A DNA stretch of 64,000 nucleotides from CBDAPX01 sp965198725 (GCA_965198725.1 CBDAPX010000001.1:682001-746000); one strand, 5' to 3'; numbered from the stretch's first letter, positions 1 through 9,270 are shown. Numbers and translations: made by a program. The notes: generated by a model not told the origin, from the sequence alone.

Positions 1-6
1 TTGGTG

Positions 7-1023
7 TCATGGGCGACATTGTTCTGCAAGTTTCTCCAAAGCGTCCGTCGTCGGAAAGGGCAGCGCGGAATTCAGGATTTGAGCGACGTCTGCCAAAGCC
101 GGGTGTTCCAAATTCTGTTGCAGTTGTTGCCAAACTCGCGGGATCAGTTTGAAGTAGCCCGGTTTGCCATAATCGGTGCAAAGGCGTGCGAACACGCCTA
201 GAATTCGCAGGCTCCGCTGGACGCCCAAAATCGCATAGTCGCGTTGAAACGTTTCAGGATCATAGTCGGTTTTTTGCAGGAACAGCGCGATCATTTCGGT
301 TTCGACCGCTGGTGACACATCACGGCGCGCGTCTTGCAGAAGAGACACAAGATCGTAAGCCGGATGACCCAACATCGCGTCTTGGAAATCCAGCAATCCG
401 ACATTTCCGGGCGCTGGGCGGTCGGGCAACCACAACAGGTTCTCTGAGTGGTAATCGCGTTGGATCAAAACGGGCGTCGTCGTTTCGGTCAGCGCCAGCA
501 AGGGCGGCATGATTTGTTTGAACTGCGCCAAAGCTTCGCCGGCCAAAATACCGGTGACAGCCGCTTGGTATTTTTCAAAAGCAAGCGCTGCCAGATCCGT
601 CATCAGCGTTGCGGAATAGGGTTCAAGTGAGGCTGGTGGCGGGACCTTGTGCAGGTCGATCAACACCGTTGTCGCCGCTTGGTAGAGCGGGATTTCCAGA
701 TCGGCGTCTTTTTCAATTTCTCGCGCGAAAATCGCGTCGCCCAAATCCTCGATCAGCAGGAAGCCAAGTGAAGCATCTTCTGCAAAGATATCTGGCGCAC
801 TGAACCCGTTCTTGGTCAGGTGCCGGGCGATTTCGACAAACGGCCTGACGTCTTCTCCCTTGCCCGGATCGGCATTCATAAGGACGCGGGTTTCTCCCGT
901 GCCCGGCATGATCAGCCTGTCATACTTGCGGTTGGATGCGTCCCCCGCCAACGACCTGCGCGCGGCATCTTGCCAGCCTGCGGATGCTATGAAAGCGGTT
1001 GCCTGTTTTTGTCTATCTGTCAT
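7..1023 (-). CDS. amgK: AmgK-type cell-wall amino-sugar kinase (phosphotransferase family)
   Basis: 338 aa of the aminoglycoside phosphotransferase/choline kinase fold. In peptidoglycan recycling, AmgK phosphorylates the anomeric position of N-acetylmuramate and N-acetylglucosamine in the cytoplasm. The catalytic loop RDYHSENLL and the metal-binding LLDFQDA with following GHPAYDLVSLL are visible in the middle third. The start overlaps the tsaE stop by 11 nt. The stop overlaps an ATGACACC at the window edge, which would start the next gene; in relatives this is the MurU-type nucleotidyltransferase, but only three codons lie in the window. The fold and kinase class are clear. The exact sugar substrate is inferred from the tsaE neighbourhood. 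Confidence 0.8.
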   Translation of the reverse strand: MTDRQKQATAFIASAGWQDAARRSLAGDASNRKYDRLIMPGTGETRVLMNADPGKGEDVRPFVEIARHLTKNGFSAPDIFAEDASLGFLLIEDLGDAIFAREIEKDADLEIPLYQAATTVLIDLHKVPPPASLEPYSATLMTDLAALAFEKYQAAVTGILAGEALAQFKQIMPPLLALTETTTPVLIQRDYHSENLLWLPDRPAPGNVGLLDFQDAMLGHPAYDLVSLLQDARRDVSPAVETEMIALFLQKTDYDPETFQRDYAILGVQRSLRILGVFARLCTDYGKPGYFKLIPRVWQQLQQNLEHPALADVAQILNSALPFPTTDALEKLAEQCRP

Positions 1024-1486
1024 CGCTTAATATATGTCGCAGTCGCGCCCAGCGGGTTTCGTCACCTTGCAGGGTGATCTGTCTATGTTCCGGCATGTCA
1101 TCAACCAAATCGAACGTCAGGCTGAGCGCGTCATGAGGTGCCAGCTCGCCCAACCGATCGGGCCATTCGATGATACTTATGGCATCGGTCATGGCCTCAA
1201 CCAAGCCAAGTTCTTCGATCTCGTCAATCGAACCGATGCGGTAAAGATCGGCATGCCAAATTTCACCAACAGCCGTTTCGTAAACCTGCACCAGCGTGAA
1301 TGTTGGCGATGGCACGTCTTCTGCATGATCCTGATGGGCTTGGATCAGGGATCGTGTGAAATGTGTTTTGCCCGCACCAACTGGACCGTCCAGCAAAATG
1401 CAGTCTCCCGCACGCAATGTGCTGCCGAACCGGGCGGCAAGAATTGCCATTTCTTCCGGTGAGTGAACCAGCATAGAGAGTGTCAT
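1013..1486 (-). CDS. tsaE: TsaE, ATPase of the tRNA t6A37 threonylcarbamoylation complex
   Basis: 157 aa from ATG at 1486. TsaE works with TsaB and TsaD to make N6-threonylcarbamoyl-adenosine at position 37 of ANN-decoding tRNAs. The Walker A motif GPVGAGKT lies at about residues 34-41, and the family block SPTFTLVQVYE with a later HADLYR follows. I chose the ATG at 1486 (MTLSMLVHSPEE) over the upstream start at 1543 because the family normally begins just before the SPEEM block, and because this start forms an ATGA overlap with the stop of the upstream PAS gene. tsaD, coding for its partner, is elsewhere in this window at 19392. Confidence 0.92.
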   Translation of the reverse strand: MTLSMLVHSPEEMAILAARFGSTLRAGDCILLDGPVGAGKTHFTRSLIQAHQDHAEDVPSPTFTLVQVYETAVGEIWHADLYRIGSIDEIEELGLVEAMTDAISIIEWPDRLGELAPHDALSLTFDLVDDMPEHRQITLQGDETRWARLRHILSDDR

Positions 1487-3102
1487 AGTCGGGGAGCCCA
1501 TACGGCCACCATGGCGTGCAGGCCAAGCCGTCGCAAGCGGCAAATGCTGTCTATCGCGTGGACGAAAAAAATGATCTCCAGATCGTCATCCTTGAACGAT
1601 TGAGCCCCGAATTGGCGGAACTGGATCAAGGTTGACCCATCTGGCAAAGGATCAATCTGACACTCCATCAGCGTTCCGTTTTTCTGGAGCTTTACCGTAT
1701 CCGTCCACTTTTCCCTTTTTTCCAGTTGGACCACAAAGTCCCGCAACTCGCCCCACAAGGGCGTCGGACAGCACATCGCCTGCCATTGGCTTGTCGCGTC
1801 TGAAATCGTGAACTCGGCAAAGCTGTTGCTTGGGTCAACCGCCCAAAGCTTTGTATAAGCCGAATTGTACATGGTCAGGGTGCCGGATTGGGAAAACACC
1901 GCCAATGCATCCGGCATATGGTCCAGAATGTTCTGAGCCGCAGCAATCTCTGTGCGGAACCTGCGGGTCAGTGTTACCTCGGCCGTGATGTCTTCGAACA
2001 GAAAGGCGATGGCGGAATCTGGATGGGGCCGTCCGGTCACCCGGTAAATGGAGCCCGAAGGCAGGGTCCAAGTGTCTTGATAGCAACCATCAGTTGCTTC
2101 AGCGACCAGCAAGGCCATTTGATCCCGCCAATCCTTATAGTCCTTGGGTTCCGGCATGATCCGGCGATCCCGCAAGCGGTCGAAAAAAGACAAGATGTTT
2201 GGACGTGCGCTCAGAAAATCTACGGGCAGGCCCGTCAAATCCATCAAGGCCGGGTTGAACAGAACCAATTGGCCGCTTCGGTTGAAAATCACTAGGCCGA
2301 TCGATAATTGCGCAAAGGTTTTTGCAAGGGTCTGGACAAAGTTTCGCTGAGCGGATTCTGCACGCACAACCGCATTGACGTCGGTTGCATAGTGCAGTGT
2401 TTCTTCGTCTTTGCGGATGGATGTGACTTCGTACCAAAGGTCGTTTGAACCGTCTCCATCCGGTCGTTTCACGCGAACCGGTTCCTTGCGCGCAAGCCCG
2501 TTTGAATGAAAGTCAGGAAAGAGCGAAGCTGCAGGCGCCTGGCCCTCTTTGCCAAAGACCGAGTTTTCCAAAATGTCGTAAGACTTGTTTTTCCAAATAA
2601 TGTCGCCGACCGTGTTTTGCTTCCAAATCGGATAGGGGGCGCTTTCGGCAATTGTCTTCCAATTCAGTACCTGTGTGCTGTGGTAATCAGAACCCGCATC
2701 ATCATGCATTGCCCGAATGTGAATGCGGGAGATCCCATCGACGCTTTCGGCAAAAACTTCGGAAAACTCTCCACTTTTTGCGGACGAAAGCAACAAGGGC
2801 GATCGTGCTTCCAACTCTGTTTGGTTGGCTGGAAACCGTGGAAAGCGGTCTTTCAATAGTTTGACAAGTTCAGGCCATACCTCTTCCGGGTTGGAAGTGT
2901 CCAAAAGCGATTTTGCGTAGCTGTTGGCGTCCAGCAATGTGTTGTCGCCGAACACAAAAATGGGATCGCGGGAAAAGACGTGTTTGAGGTGATTGAGGTG
3001 GTCTTCGCCACTTTGCCGGCGCAGTATTTTAAAGGCCATGAGGGCCGAAACACTACAAAGCCCAAAAATGGCGAGTAATTCCCAGAAAGGAGCATGGTAC
3101 AT
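1483..3102 (-). CDS. Membrane-anchored multi-PAS protein, apparently without a kinase domain
   Basis: 539 aa from ATG at 3102; a TTG at 3129 is possible but less likely. One membrane segment (about residues 5-25) is followed by several PAS-like segments, recognisable in the blocks IGLVIFNRSGQLVLFNPAL and PDALAVFSQSGTLTMYNSAY. I infer a sensory role. I see no HisKA H-box and no HATPase N/G boxes. After the last PAS block (DPLPDGSTLIQFRQF) there are about 40 unrelated-looking residues and then the stop, which overlaps the tsaE start. From memory, related Roseobacter proteins next to tsaE continue into a histidine kinase, so this copy may be truncated. Without a transmitter its output is unknown. 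Confidence 0.75.
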   Translation of the reverse strand: MYHAPFWELLAIFGLCSVSALMAFKILRRQSGEDHLNHLKHVFSRDPIFVFGDNTLLDANSYAKSLLDTSNPEEVWPELVKLLKDRFPRFPANQTELEARSPLLLSSAKSGEFSEVFAESVDGISRIHIRAMHDDAGSDYHSTQVLNWKTIAESAPYPIWKQNTVGDIIWKNKSYDILENSVFGKEGQAPAASLFPDFHSNGLARKEPVRVKRPDGDGSNDLWYEVTSIRKDEETLHYATDVNAVVRAESAQRNFVQTLAKTFAQLSIGLVIFNRSGQLVLFNPALMDLTGLPVDFLSARPNILSFFDRLRDRRIMPEPKDYKDWRDQMALLVAEATDGCYQDTWTLPSGSIYRVTGRPHPDSAIAFLFEDITAEVTLTRRFRTEIAAAQNILDHMPDALAVFSQSGTLTMYNSAYTKLWAVDPSNSFAEFTISDATSQWQAMCCPTPLWGELRDFVVQLEKREKWTDTVKLQKNGTLMECQIDPLPDGSTLIQFRQFGAQSFKDDDLEIIFFVHAIDSICRLRRLGLHAMVAVWAPRL

Positions 3103-3183
3103 GTCAGGTTCCAAACGGCTTTTGATCAATCAGTGGTTTGGAATTGGTTAACCATTGGTTAAACCGGCATGCCTCCGCGCACT

Positions 3184-4581
3184 TTATAACTCGATGTGCT
3201 GATTGAGCCCAAGTGGGACGGCGTTCTCGCCAATTTGGGCGTCAATTTTCAACCGCGGCCATGAAACTTCGACGATCGCGCCACGCTGATCCTTGCGCGT
3301 TGTGATCGTTTGATAGGGATCGGATCCGTTGGCAAAACTAATCTCTGCACCGGATCGTTCCAACAGCGTTTTGGCGATGAACAGGCCCAAACCCATGCCT
3401 TCATAGGCGGGTCGCGTGGATTTATCGGTTTCGGTCCGGCGTCGTCGCACAAAGGGGTCGCCGATCCGTCCAATCAGGTGCGACGGATAGCCTCTGCCAT
3501 CGTCCAGAATACGAACGATAATTACATCTTCGGTCCACATTGCCTCGACCCAGACATTGGCACGGGCAAAGTCGACAGCGTTCTGGATCAGGTTTCGTAG
3601 TCCGTGAATGATCTCTGGCTTGCGCAGGACAGACGGTTGTTGTGTGGTCCCGCCATGTCCGGGAGCGGCCTCAAAATGTATCTTTTTGCCGCGGTCCTTA
3701 TGCGGCTCTGCCGCTTCGTCGATCAAGGTGGTGAGCGGTGCTTGCCTGAGATGCAGGTCATCTTTGCCAGCCGTACCCATGTCGCGCAGGATGTCGCGAC
3801 AGCGGTCCGCCTGCTCTCGGATCAACTCTGCGTCTTCGCGAAGATCGTCGCGTTCTGATAACTCTTCGATTAACTCAGAACTGGTAAGTTTGATCGTTGC
3901 CAACGGTGTGCCAAGCTCATGCGCAGCGGCGGCAACCACGCCGCCTAGGTCTGTCAACTTCTGTTCACGCGCCAACGCCATCTGGGTCGCGGCCAAAGCA
4001 TCAGACATGGAATACATCTCAGAGCTCATGCGACGCGAATAGGCGCCGATAAAGAGCGTCGCGATGACAATCGCGACCCAGTTTCCAAAGATAAAGATCC
4101 CGGGCATTTCCAGAATTTCGCCCGATGCCGTGCGCAGGGGCAGGTAAACCTGCGAGATAATCGTCACAAGAACGATAGCCGTCCCGCTGATGACGAAGGC
4201 AGATCTAAACGTCATCACGGTTGCAGAGATCGTCACAGGCCCCAGCATCAACAGCGCAAACGGATTGTTCAAGCCACCGGTCAAAAAGAGCAACATGGAC
4301 AACTGCAACAGATCAAAGAGAACCATCAAAAGGTTCTCTGTTTCTGTCAGGCGCTTGTTTTCCGGGAAAAGAAAGATGGCCAGCAAATTGCCAGCAACGG
4401 ATGCAGCAATCGTGATGTAGCAAAGTGCATATTGCAGCTGAAGATCGAAAAACCTTTGGGCCACGATGACTGCGGCCAACTGACCCAGGATCGCAACCCA
4501 GCGCAGCAAAATCATGGTACGCAGTCGGATCCAGTTGCTGCGCTCTTGTCCTGGCAGCAGCCCGATCTTGGCCTCAGACAT
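3184..4581 (-). CDS. regB: RegB/PrrB redox-sensing membrane histidine kinase
   Basis: 465 aa. Six hydrophobic segments span about residues 25-185. The ubiquinone-sensing heptapeptide GGLNNPF is at 102-108. The H-box AAAAHELGTPLATI carries the phospho-accepting His221. The redox-active cysteine of the family sits in ADRCRDIL at Cys261. A HATPase domain follows (NLIQNAVDFA, DDGRGYP, GMGLGLFIA). RegB autophosphorylates when respiration is limited and passes phosphate to RegA, controlling energy, carbon and nitrogen redox genes. It is divergent from senC-regA, as is usual for this locus. All signature residues are present, so function should be intact. Confidence 0.96.
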   Translation of the reverse strand: MSEAKIGLLPGQERSNWIRLRTMILLRWVAILGQLAAVIVAQRFFDLQLQYALCYITIAASVAGNLLAIFLFPENKRLTETENLLMVLFDLLQLSMLLFLTGGLNNPFALLMLGPVTISATVMTFRSAFVISGTAIVLVTIISQVYLPLRTASGEILEMPGIFIFGNWVAIVIATLFIGAYSRRMSSEMYSMSDALAATQMALAREQKLTDLGGVVAAAAHELGTPLATIKLTSSELIEELSERDDLREDAELIREQADRCRDILRDMGTAGKDDLHLRQAPLTTLIDEAAEPHKDRGKKIHFEAAPGHGGTTQQPSVLRKPEIIHGLRNLIQNAVDFARANVWVEAMWTEDVIIVRILDDGRGYPSHLIGRIGDPFVRRRRTETDKSTRPAYEGMGLGLFIAKTLLERSGAEISFANGSDPYQTITTRKDQRGAIVEVSWPRLKIDAQIGENAVPLGLNQHIEL

Positions 4582-4668
4582 GTTTGATCCTATGTGAGTT
4601 GCAAGATGTGCCAGACCTGATAGGTCTCCCGGCCAGTTCGATCAAGTGTGATACAAGCGAGTGTGTTG
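4582..4668. promoter_or_regulatory. Divergent regB / senC intergenic region
   Basis: An 87-bp gap must hold the start signals of both regB (leftward) and senC-regA (rightward). I see no FNR-type palindrome and no clear RegA site, so any autoregulation is only an inference from the divergent arrangement. Confidence 0.4.
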
Positions 4669-5292
4669 ATGAATACCAAGGTTATTGCGATTGCTTCGGT
4701 GGCCGCCATCGTTGCGGTGATTGGCGGAACGTGGGCGGCCACGCGGATGTCGCAACCATCTGATCAGTTTGCTGACTGCCGCGCCTCGGCGATTGCGGGC
4801 GGTCCGGGCGCCATCGGCGGTCCGTTCGAGCTTTTGAACGCAAACGGCGAAACCGTGACCGATCAAGAGGTCATCACCGAACCATCGATCCTGTATTTCG
4901 GATATACGTTTTGCCCGGATGTTTGCCCGCTCGACGCGCTTCGGAATGTCGAAGCGGTTGACGAGCTAGCGGCACAAAACATGTCGGTCACACCGGTGTT
5001 CATCTCTATCGACCCTGAACGGGATACGCCCGAAGTGGTCGGTGATTTTGCCTATAACATGCATGAAAAGATGATTGGTCTAACCGGCACACCAGAACAG
5101 GTTAAGGCCGCCAGCCAAGCGTATAAGACATACTACAATGCGCATCCGAGCGAGGATGAGCTTTATCTCGTCGACCACTCGACATTCAGTTATCTCGTCC
5201 TGCCCGAACACGGGTTTGTCGAGTTTTTCCGCCGCGACATTTCTGCCACTGATCTGGCCGAACAGGTCTCATGTTTTGTCAATAATGCCTGA
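4669..5292 (+). CDS. senC: SenC/PrrC (SCO1 family) copper chaperone or thiol-redox protein
   Basis: 207 aa from ATG at 4669, preferred over a GTG at 4648 because the signal anchor starts cleanly here (residues 5-24 hydrophobic). The thioredoxin-fold domain faces the periplasm. The copper-binding residues of SCO1 proteins are present: FCPDVCP with Cys82 and Cys86, and His170 in LVDHSTFSY. The family delivers copper to the CuA centre of cytochrome oxidase and in RegBA systems relates oxidase activity to RegB signalling. It lies between regB and regA, the standard position. Confidence 0.94.
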   Translation: MNTKVIAIASVAAIVAVIGGTWAATRMSQPSDQFADCRASAIAGGPGAIGGPFELLNANGETVTDQEVITEPSILYFGYTFCPDVCPLDALRNVEAVDELAAQNMSVTPVFISIDPERDTPEVVGDFAYNMHEKMIGLTGTPEQVKAASQAYKTYYNAHPSEDELYLVDHSTFSYLVLPEHGFVEFFRRDISATDLAEQVSCFVNNA

Positions 5293-5377
5293 GGTTTACC
5301 CAGTGTTTGACCTTTTTTTGTCTGGCGGTGATACTTGCTCGCGCTAGCTGTACTTTCAAGCTAACGAGGAGCCGGAA

Positions 5378-5932
5378 ATGCCAATATCTGCGCCACTAGA
5401 CATCGGGCCAGACAAATCGCTTTTACTTGTTGATGATGACGAGCCTTTTCTGCGTCGTCTTGCCAAGGCCATGGAGAAGCGCGGGTTCGAAATTGAAATG
5501 GCGGGTTCAGTGGCGGCTGGCCGCGCGATTGCGACAGCACGGACACCGGCCTGCGCCGTGGTAGATTTGCGGTTGGAAGACGGCAATGGACTCGATGTTG
5601 TCGAGGTTCTTCGCGAAAAACGCCCCGATTGTCGGGTTGTCGTTTTGACAGGGTACGGGGCCATCGCGACGGCCGTTGCAGCCGTCAAAATCGGTGCGAC
5701 AGATTACTTGTCAAAGCCTGCGGATGCCACAGACATTACCAACGCACTGCTGACCAAAGGCGATGAGCTGCCGCCGCCGCCTGAAAACCCGATGAGCGCA
5801 GACAGGGTGCGGTGGGAACATATTCAACGGGTCTATGAACTGTGCGACCGCAATGTCAGTGAAACCGCGCGACGGCTCAACATGCATCGACGGACGCTGC
5901 AACGTATCCTGGCCAAGCGCAGCCCAAGATGA
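5378..5932 (+). CDS. regA: RegA/PrrA redox response regulator
   Basis: 184 aa. The receiver domain has the acidic pair VDDDEPF near residue 20, the phospho-accepting Asp63 in VVDLRLEDG, Thr in VVLTGYG and Lys in SKPAD. A proline-rich hinge (ELPPPPENP) leads to a Fis-type helix-turn-helix (VSETARRLNMHRRTLQRIL). The length and hinge are those of RegA/PrrA. A ribosome-binding site (aacgaggag) lies just upstream of the ATG. RegA phosphorylated by RegB regulates respiratory, CO2- and nitrogen-fixation genes; which targets exist here cannot be read from this window. Confidence 0.96.
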   Translation: MPISAPLDIGPDKSLLLVDDDEPFLRRLAKAMEKRGFEIEMAGSVAAGRAIATARTPACAVVDLRLEDGNGLDVVEVLREKRPDCRVVVLTGYGAIATAVAAVKIGATDYLSKPADATDITNALLTKGDELPPPPENPMSADRVRWEHIQRVYELCDRNVSETARRLNMHRRTLQRILAKRSPR

Positions 5933-5956
5933 TCTTAGCGCCGGAGAGCATTTCTG

Positions 5957-7135
5957 GTGGATGAAGAGCAGGCGTCAGGACCGCACGTGCAGCCTGATCC
6001 GGATGGCGGTTGGTCCGAAGCTATTGTTGACGTGACAAACGCCATTGTCCTGCCGCCGGTTGTCAGCAGCAAAGTACAAGCGGCCGGAGTTTTACACAGC
6101 AATGGCGACTATTGTGCGCAAGGTGCTTTGTGGCGAAGACACAAGTTGATGACGACGCAACCAGATGCGCCTTCCAACATCCCGCAATCGTTGGGGGGAA
6201 ACTGGCTTTGGGGTGGGGTTCTGTGGAACCACTTCGGTCACTTCCTTGTCGAAAGCTCTTCGCGCCTTTGGGGTTTGGACCAACACCGAGACGACCTTGA
6301 TGGTATATTATTTGTGCCCAAACGCCCCATGGCCGGCGACACGCTTCAAAGCTATCACCGGGACTTTATTGACCTTTTGGCACCGGATTTCCCAATCCAT
6401 GTGGCAACAGAACCCACAACCGTGGAACAGCTCCGCGTGCCAGGTCAGGGGTTTGGGTTGGGGAAAATCGCGACTGGAACAGAGCGGTTTCGCCAGTTTT
6501 TTCACTCCGAGTTTGCCAAAGACGTTGAGGCCAATGGGCCCTGCAAGATTTATATCTCTCGGTCTGAGTTGACCCTGCAAAAAGGCGGTTTGCTGGGTGA
6601 AGAACACTTGGAAGAGCTGCTGAGGGACCGAGGCTATGAGATTTTCCATCCTCAGAACCATGACCTGAAAACGCAGATCGCGCGGTACAAGGCGGCAACG
6701 CATATAATCGGTGCGGATGGGTCTGCGTTACATCTTTTTGCGATGGTGGGCCGCCCAGATCAATCAGTTGCCGTGATCCTGCGACGCACGTCTGGGGCGC
6801 ATGAGCATATCAAAACGAACCTGACCGGGTTTTGCGGGCGAGCGCCGTCGATGATCAGCGCATTGCGGACCGAGTGGTTGGCTAAGGCAACACAAAAATC
6901 TGACCGCAGATCATTTGGCGAGCTGGATCATGCAGCTCTTGGTCGCAAATTGGCCGATGCAGGGTTTTTGGATGCCAACCCAGGCTGGGAAAGTCTAACC
7001 GATGATCAACGACATCAGGTTTTGGACCAAAAGGGTTTGAATCCATCAAAATACACAGCAACCAATCGGTTGATTATCAGACAGAGACGTATTGAGCGCC
7101 GTGCTAAGCGAGCAGCTGAGCATGACGAAGCGTAA
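5957..7135 (+). CDS. Glycosyltransferase family 61 protein (DUF563)
   Basis: 392 aa from GTG at 5957, with ggagag upstream. The GT61-like core includes the block GGNWLWGGVLWNHFGHFLVE near residues 80-100 and the late motif HIIGADGSALHLFAMV with its acidic residue. Bacterial members are linked to capsule, exopolysaccharide or LPS sugar transfer, but donor and acceptor are unknown here. Only 24 bp separate it from regA, so co-transcription with the regulator is possible. The C-terminal 60 residues are basic and end at a short convergent overlap with the HD gene. Confidence 0.8.
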   Translation: MDEEQASGPHVQPDPDGGWSEAIVDVTNAIVLPPVVSSKVQAAGVLHSNGDYCAQGALWRRHKLMTTQPDAPSNIPQSLGGNWLWGGVLWNHFGHFLVESSSRLWGLDQHRDDLDGILFVPKRPMAGDTLQSYHRDFIDLLAPDFPIHVATEPTTVEQLRVPGQGFGLGKIATGTERFRQFFHSEFAKDVEANGPCKIYISRSELTLQKGGLLGEEHLEELLRDRGYEIFHPQNHDLKTQIARYKAATHIIGADGSALHLFAMVGRPDQSVAVILRRTSGAHEHIKTNLTGFCGRAPSMISALRTEWLAKATQKSDRRSFGELDHAALGRKLADAGFLDANPGWESLTDDQRHQVLDQKGLNPSKYTATNRLIIRQRRIERRAKRAAEHDEA

Positions 7136-7694
7136 AATCCGCGCGTACCTGAGCTGGTGATCGCAAAGAGATTTCCAGCCCGTCCATCACTTCGGCAATT
7201 GGACGCCCAAAAAACTTCGTTGCTTCGGTTTCCGTAAACCCGGCGATCTGCACCGCTTCCGTCCACGCGCTAATGCGATCGGCCTTTTTGATCTGTTGTT
7301 TAATGGTCTTAGGCAGTGTCGCGGGAAGCCCAAACCGAAGGTGAATTGCTGCAGTTAGCCGAACATCCAACGCCTCATACCCCGGTCCAATCGCCGCTTT
7401 TACCGGGGAAATCATGTCACCGATCACGTATTCAGGGGCGTCATGTAGCAAAGCCGCCAAGCGCCATTTTTGTGGAGCGCTGGGCTGCAGGCGGCTGAAA
7501 ATCTCTTCGACCAGCAGTGAATGCTCGGCCACGGAATAGGCATAATCGCCGCGCGTTTGCCCATTCCAGCGCGCGACAAAGGCCAGACCGTGGGCAATAT
7601 CCTCAATCTCGATATCCATTGGAGTGGGATCCAACAGATCCAGCCTGCGTCCGGACAGCATCCGTTGCCATGCACGGGGTTGTTTCGACGGCAT
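7104..7694 (-). CDS. HD-domain phosphohydrolase (YfbR-like)
   Basis: 196 aa. Metal-binding HD signatures are visible: SVAEHSLLVEE with the first His, ALLHDAPEYVIGD with the HD pair, and a later Asp in KKADRISAW. The family includes 5'-deoxynucleotidase YfbR and related nucleotide hydrolases; the substrate here is not known. The last 32 bp overlap the end of the GT61 gene on the other strand. The next gene, ahcY, is divergent. Confidence 0.8.
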   Translation of the reverse strand: MPSKQPRAWQRMLSGRRLDLLDPTPMDIEIEDIAHGLAFVARWNGQTRGDYAYSVAEHSLLVEEIFSRLQPSAPQKWRLAALLHDAPEYVIGDMISPVKAAIGPGYEALDVRLTAAIHLRFGLPATLPKTIKQQIKKADRISAWTEAVQIAGFTETEATKFFGRPIAEVMDGLEISLRSPAQVRADFTLRHAQLLA

Positions 7695-7850
7695 TTCACG
7701 CTCCTTTGACCGTGGTGCCTGCGTACCCGGACGCTAGCGTCATGGCAATCCAAAGCCGGTCGGGACGGCATCCTCAGCCTCTGCATTGCCGTTCAACTTC
7801 TTGGGTGCTATCTGCCCCGGCAAACAGTTCGACGCAAGGAGCGGCCAGAC
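7695..7850. promoter_or_regulatory. Divergent HD-hydrolase / ahcY leader
   Basis: About 155 bp ahead of ahcY. It ends with a good ribosome-binding site (gcaaggag, about 10 nt before the ATG). I looked for an S-adenosylhomocysteine or SAM riboswitch because of the gene downstream, but could not fold a convincing consensus. Confidence 0.35.
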
Positions 7851-9239
7851 ATGGCAAACGACTATATCGTTAAGGACATTTCCCTGGCCGAATTCGGCCG
7901 CAAGGAACTCGACATCGCCGAAAATGAAATGCCAGGCCTGATGGCCCTGCGCGAGGAATACGGTGCCGACAAGCCGCTAAGCGGGGCGCGCATCGTCGGG
8001 TCCTTGCACATGACGATCCAGACGGCGGTTCTGATTGAAACGCTGGCGGCGCTTGGGGCCGATGTCCGCTGGGCGTCCTGCAACATCTTCTCGACCCAGG
8101 ACCATGCCGCCGCCGCTATTGCAAAGGCTGGCATCCCGGTTTTTGCGGTCAAAGGTCAAAGCCTTGAAGAGCATTGGGATTACCTCGACAAAAGCTTCCA
8201 GTTCGACGATGGCCCGAACATGATCCTCGACGACGGCGGGGACGCCACGCTGTATATCCTGCTCGGCGCACGGGCCGAGGCGGGTGAGGACATCATCCCG
8301 GTGCCACAGTCCGAGGAAGAAGAAGTCATCAAGGCACAGATCAAACTACGCATGGAAGCGTCGCCCGGATGGTTCACCAAGATGCGCGACCAGATCAAAG
8401 GCGTGTCCGAAGAAACCACCACTGGTGTTCACCGCCTCTATGATCTGCAGAAAAACGGCCAGTTGCCGTTCCCGGCGATCAATGTGAACGACAGCGTGAC
8501 TAAATCGAAATTCGACAACAAATACGGCTGTAAGGAGTCGCTGGTCGACGGTATTCGCCGCGCGACCGACACGATGATGGCCGGCAAGGTTGCCGTCGTC
8601 TGCGGCTATGGCGATGTGGGCAAAGGATCTGCCGCGTCGCTGTCCGGCGCTGGGGCCCGCGTGATCGTGACAGAGGCCGATCCGATCTGTGCGTTGCAGG
8701 CGGCTATGGATGGCTATCAGGTCACGACCCTGGAAGACGTGATCGGCTTGGCCGACATCTTTATCACGACAACGGGCAACAAGGACGTCATCCGGATCGA
8801 GCATATGCGCGAGATGAAGGATATGGCGATCGTCGGCAACATCGGCCACTTCGACAATGAGATCCAGGTTGCCAATCTCAAGAACCACAAATGGACCAAC
8901 ATCAAAGAACAGGTGGACATGATCGCAATGCCGTCTGGCAATCGTATCATCCTGCTGTCCGAAGGCCGTCTGCTGAACCTCGGCAACGCCACTGGGCACC
9001 CGTCCTTCGTGATGTCGGCGTCCTTTACCAACCAGACCCTGGCCCAGATAGAGCTTTGGACGCGCGGTGAAGAATACGACAACCAGGTGTATGTCCTGCC
9101 CAAGCATCTGGATGAAAAGGTCGCACGCCTGCATCTGGAAAAAGTCGGCGCCAAGCTGACCAAGCTGAACGCGGAACAAGCCTCCTATATCGGCGTCGCA
9201 CCCGAAGGCCCGTTCAAGCCGGACCACTACAGGTACTGA
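7851..9239 (+). CDS. ahcY: S-adenosyl-L-homocysteine hydrolase
   Basis: 462 aa, NAD-dependent. It splits S-adenosylhomocysteine into adenosine and homocysteine, clearing the product inhibitor of methyltransferases. Visible signatures: SCNIFSTQDHAAAAI (substrate domain), the NAD-binding Rossmann loop GYGDVGKGSA, the HKWTNIKEQ block, and the conserved C-terminal KPDHYRY tail that completes the neighbouring subunit's NAD site. Full length for the bacterial form. It appears to be a single-gene unit followed by a GC hairpin. Confidence 0.98.
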   Translation: MANDYIVKDISLAEFGRKELDIAENEMPGLMALREEYGADKPLSGARIVGSLHMTIQTAVLIETLAALGADVRWASCNIFSTQDHAAAAIAKAGIPVFAVKGQSLEEHWDYLDKSFQFDDGPNMILDDGGDATLYILLGARAEAGEDIIPVPQSEEEEVIKAQIKLRMEASPGWFTKMRDQIKGVSEETTTGVHRLYDLQKNGQLPFPAINVNDSVTKSKFDNKYGCKESLVDGIRRATDTMMAGKVAVVCGYGDVGKGSAASLSGAGARVIVTEADPICALQAAMDGYQVTTLEDVIGLADIFITTTGNKDVIRIEHMREMKDMAIVGNIGHFDNEIQVANLKNHKWTNIKEQVDMIAMPSGNRIILLSEGRLLNLGNATGHPSFVMSASFTNQTLAQIELWTRGEEYDNQVYVLPKHLDEKVARLHLEKVGAKLTKLNAEQASYIGVAPEGPFKPDHYRY

Positions 9240-9250
9240 TCCAACACAAC

Positions 9251-9270
9251 GCGGCCCCATCCGGGGCCGC
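9251..9270 (+). terminator. Hairpin after ahcY
   Basis: Perfect 8-bp stem (gcggcccc / ggggccgc) with a 4-nt loop, starting 11 bp after the ahcY stop. There is no T-run after it, so it is a weak or factor-assisted terminator by sequence. Confidence 0.6.

Noticed and set aside
7695..7850. SAH or SAM riboswitch ahead of ahcY
   Set aside because: The expected conserved core and pairing could not be found; only a normal ribosome site is clear.
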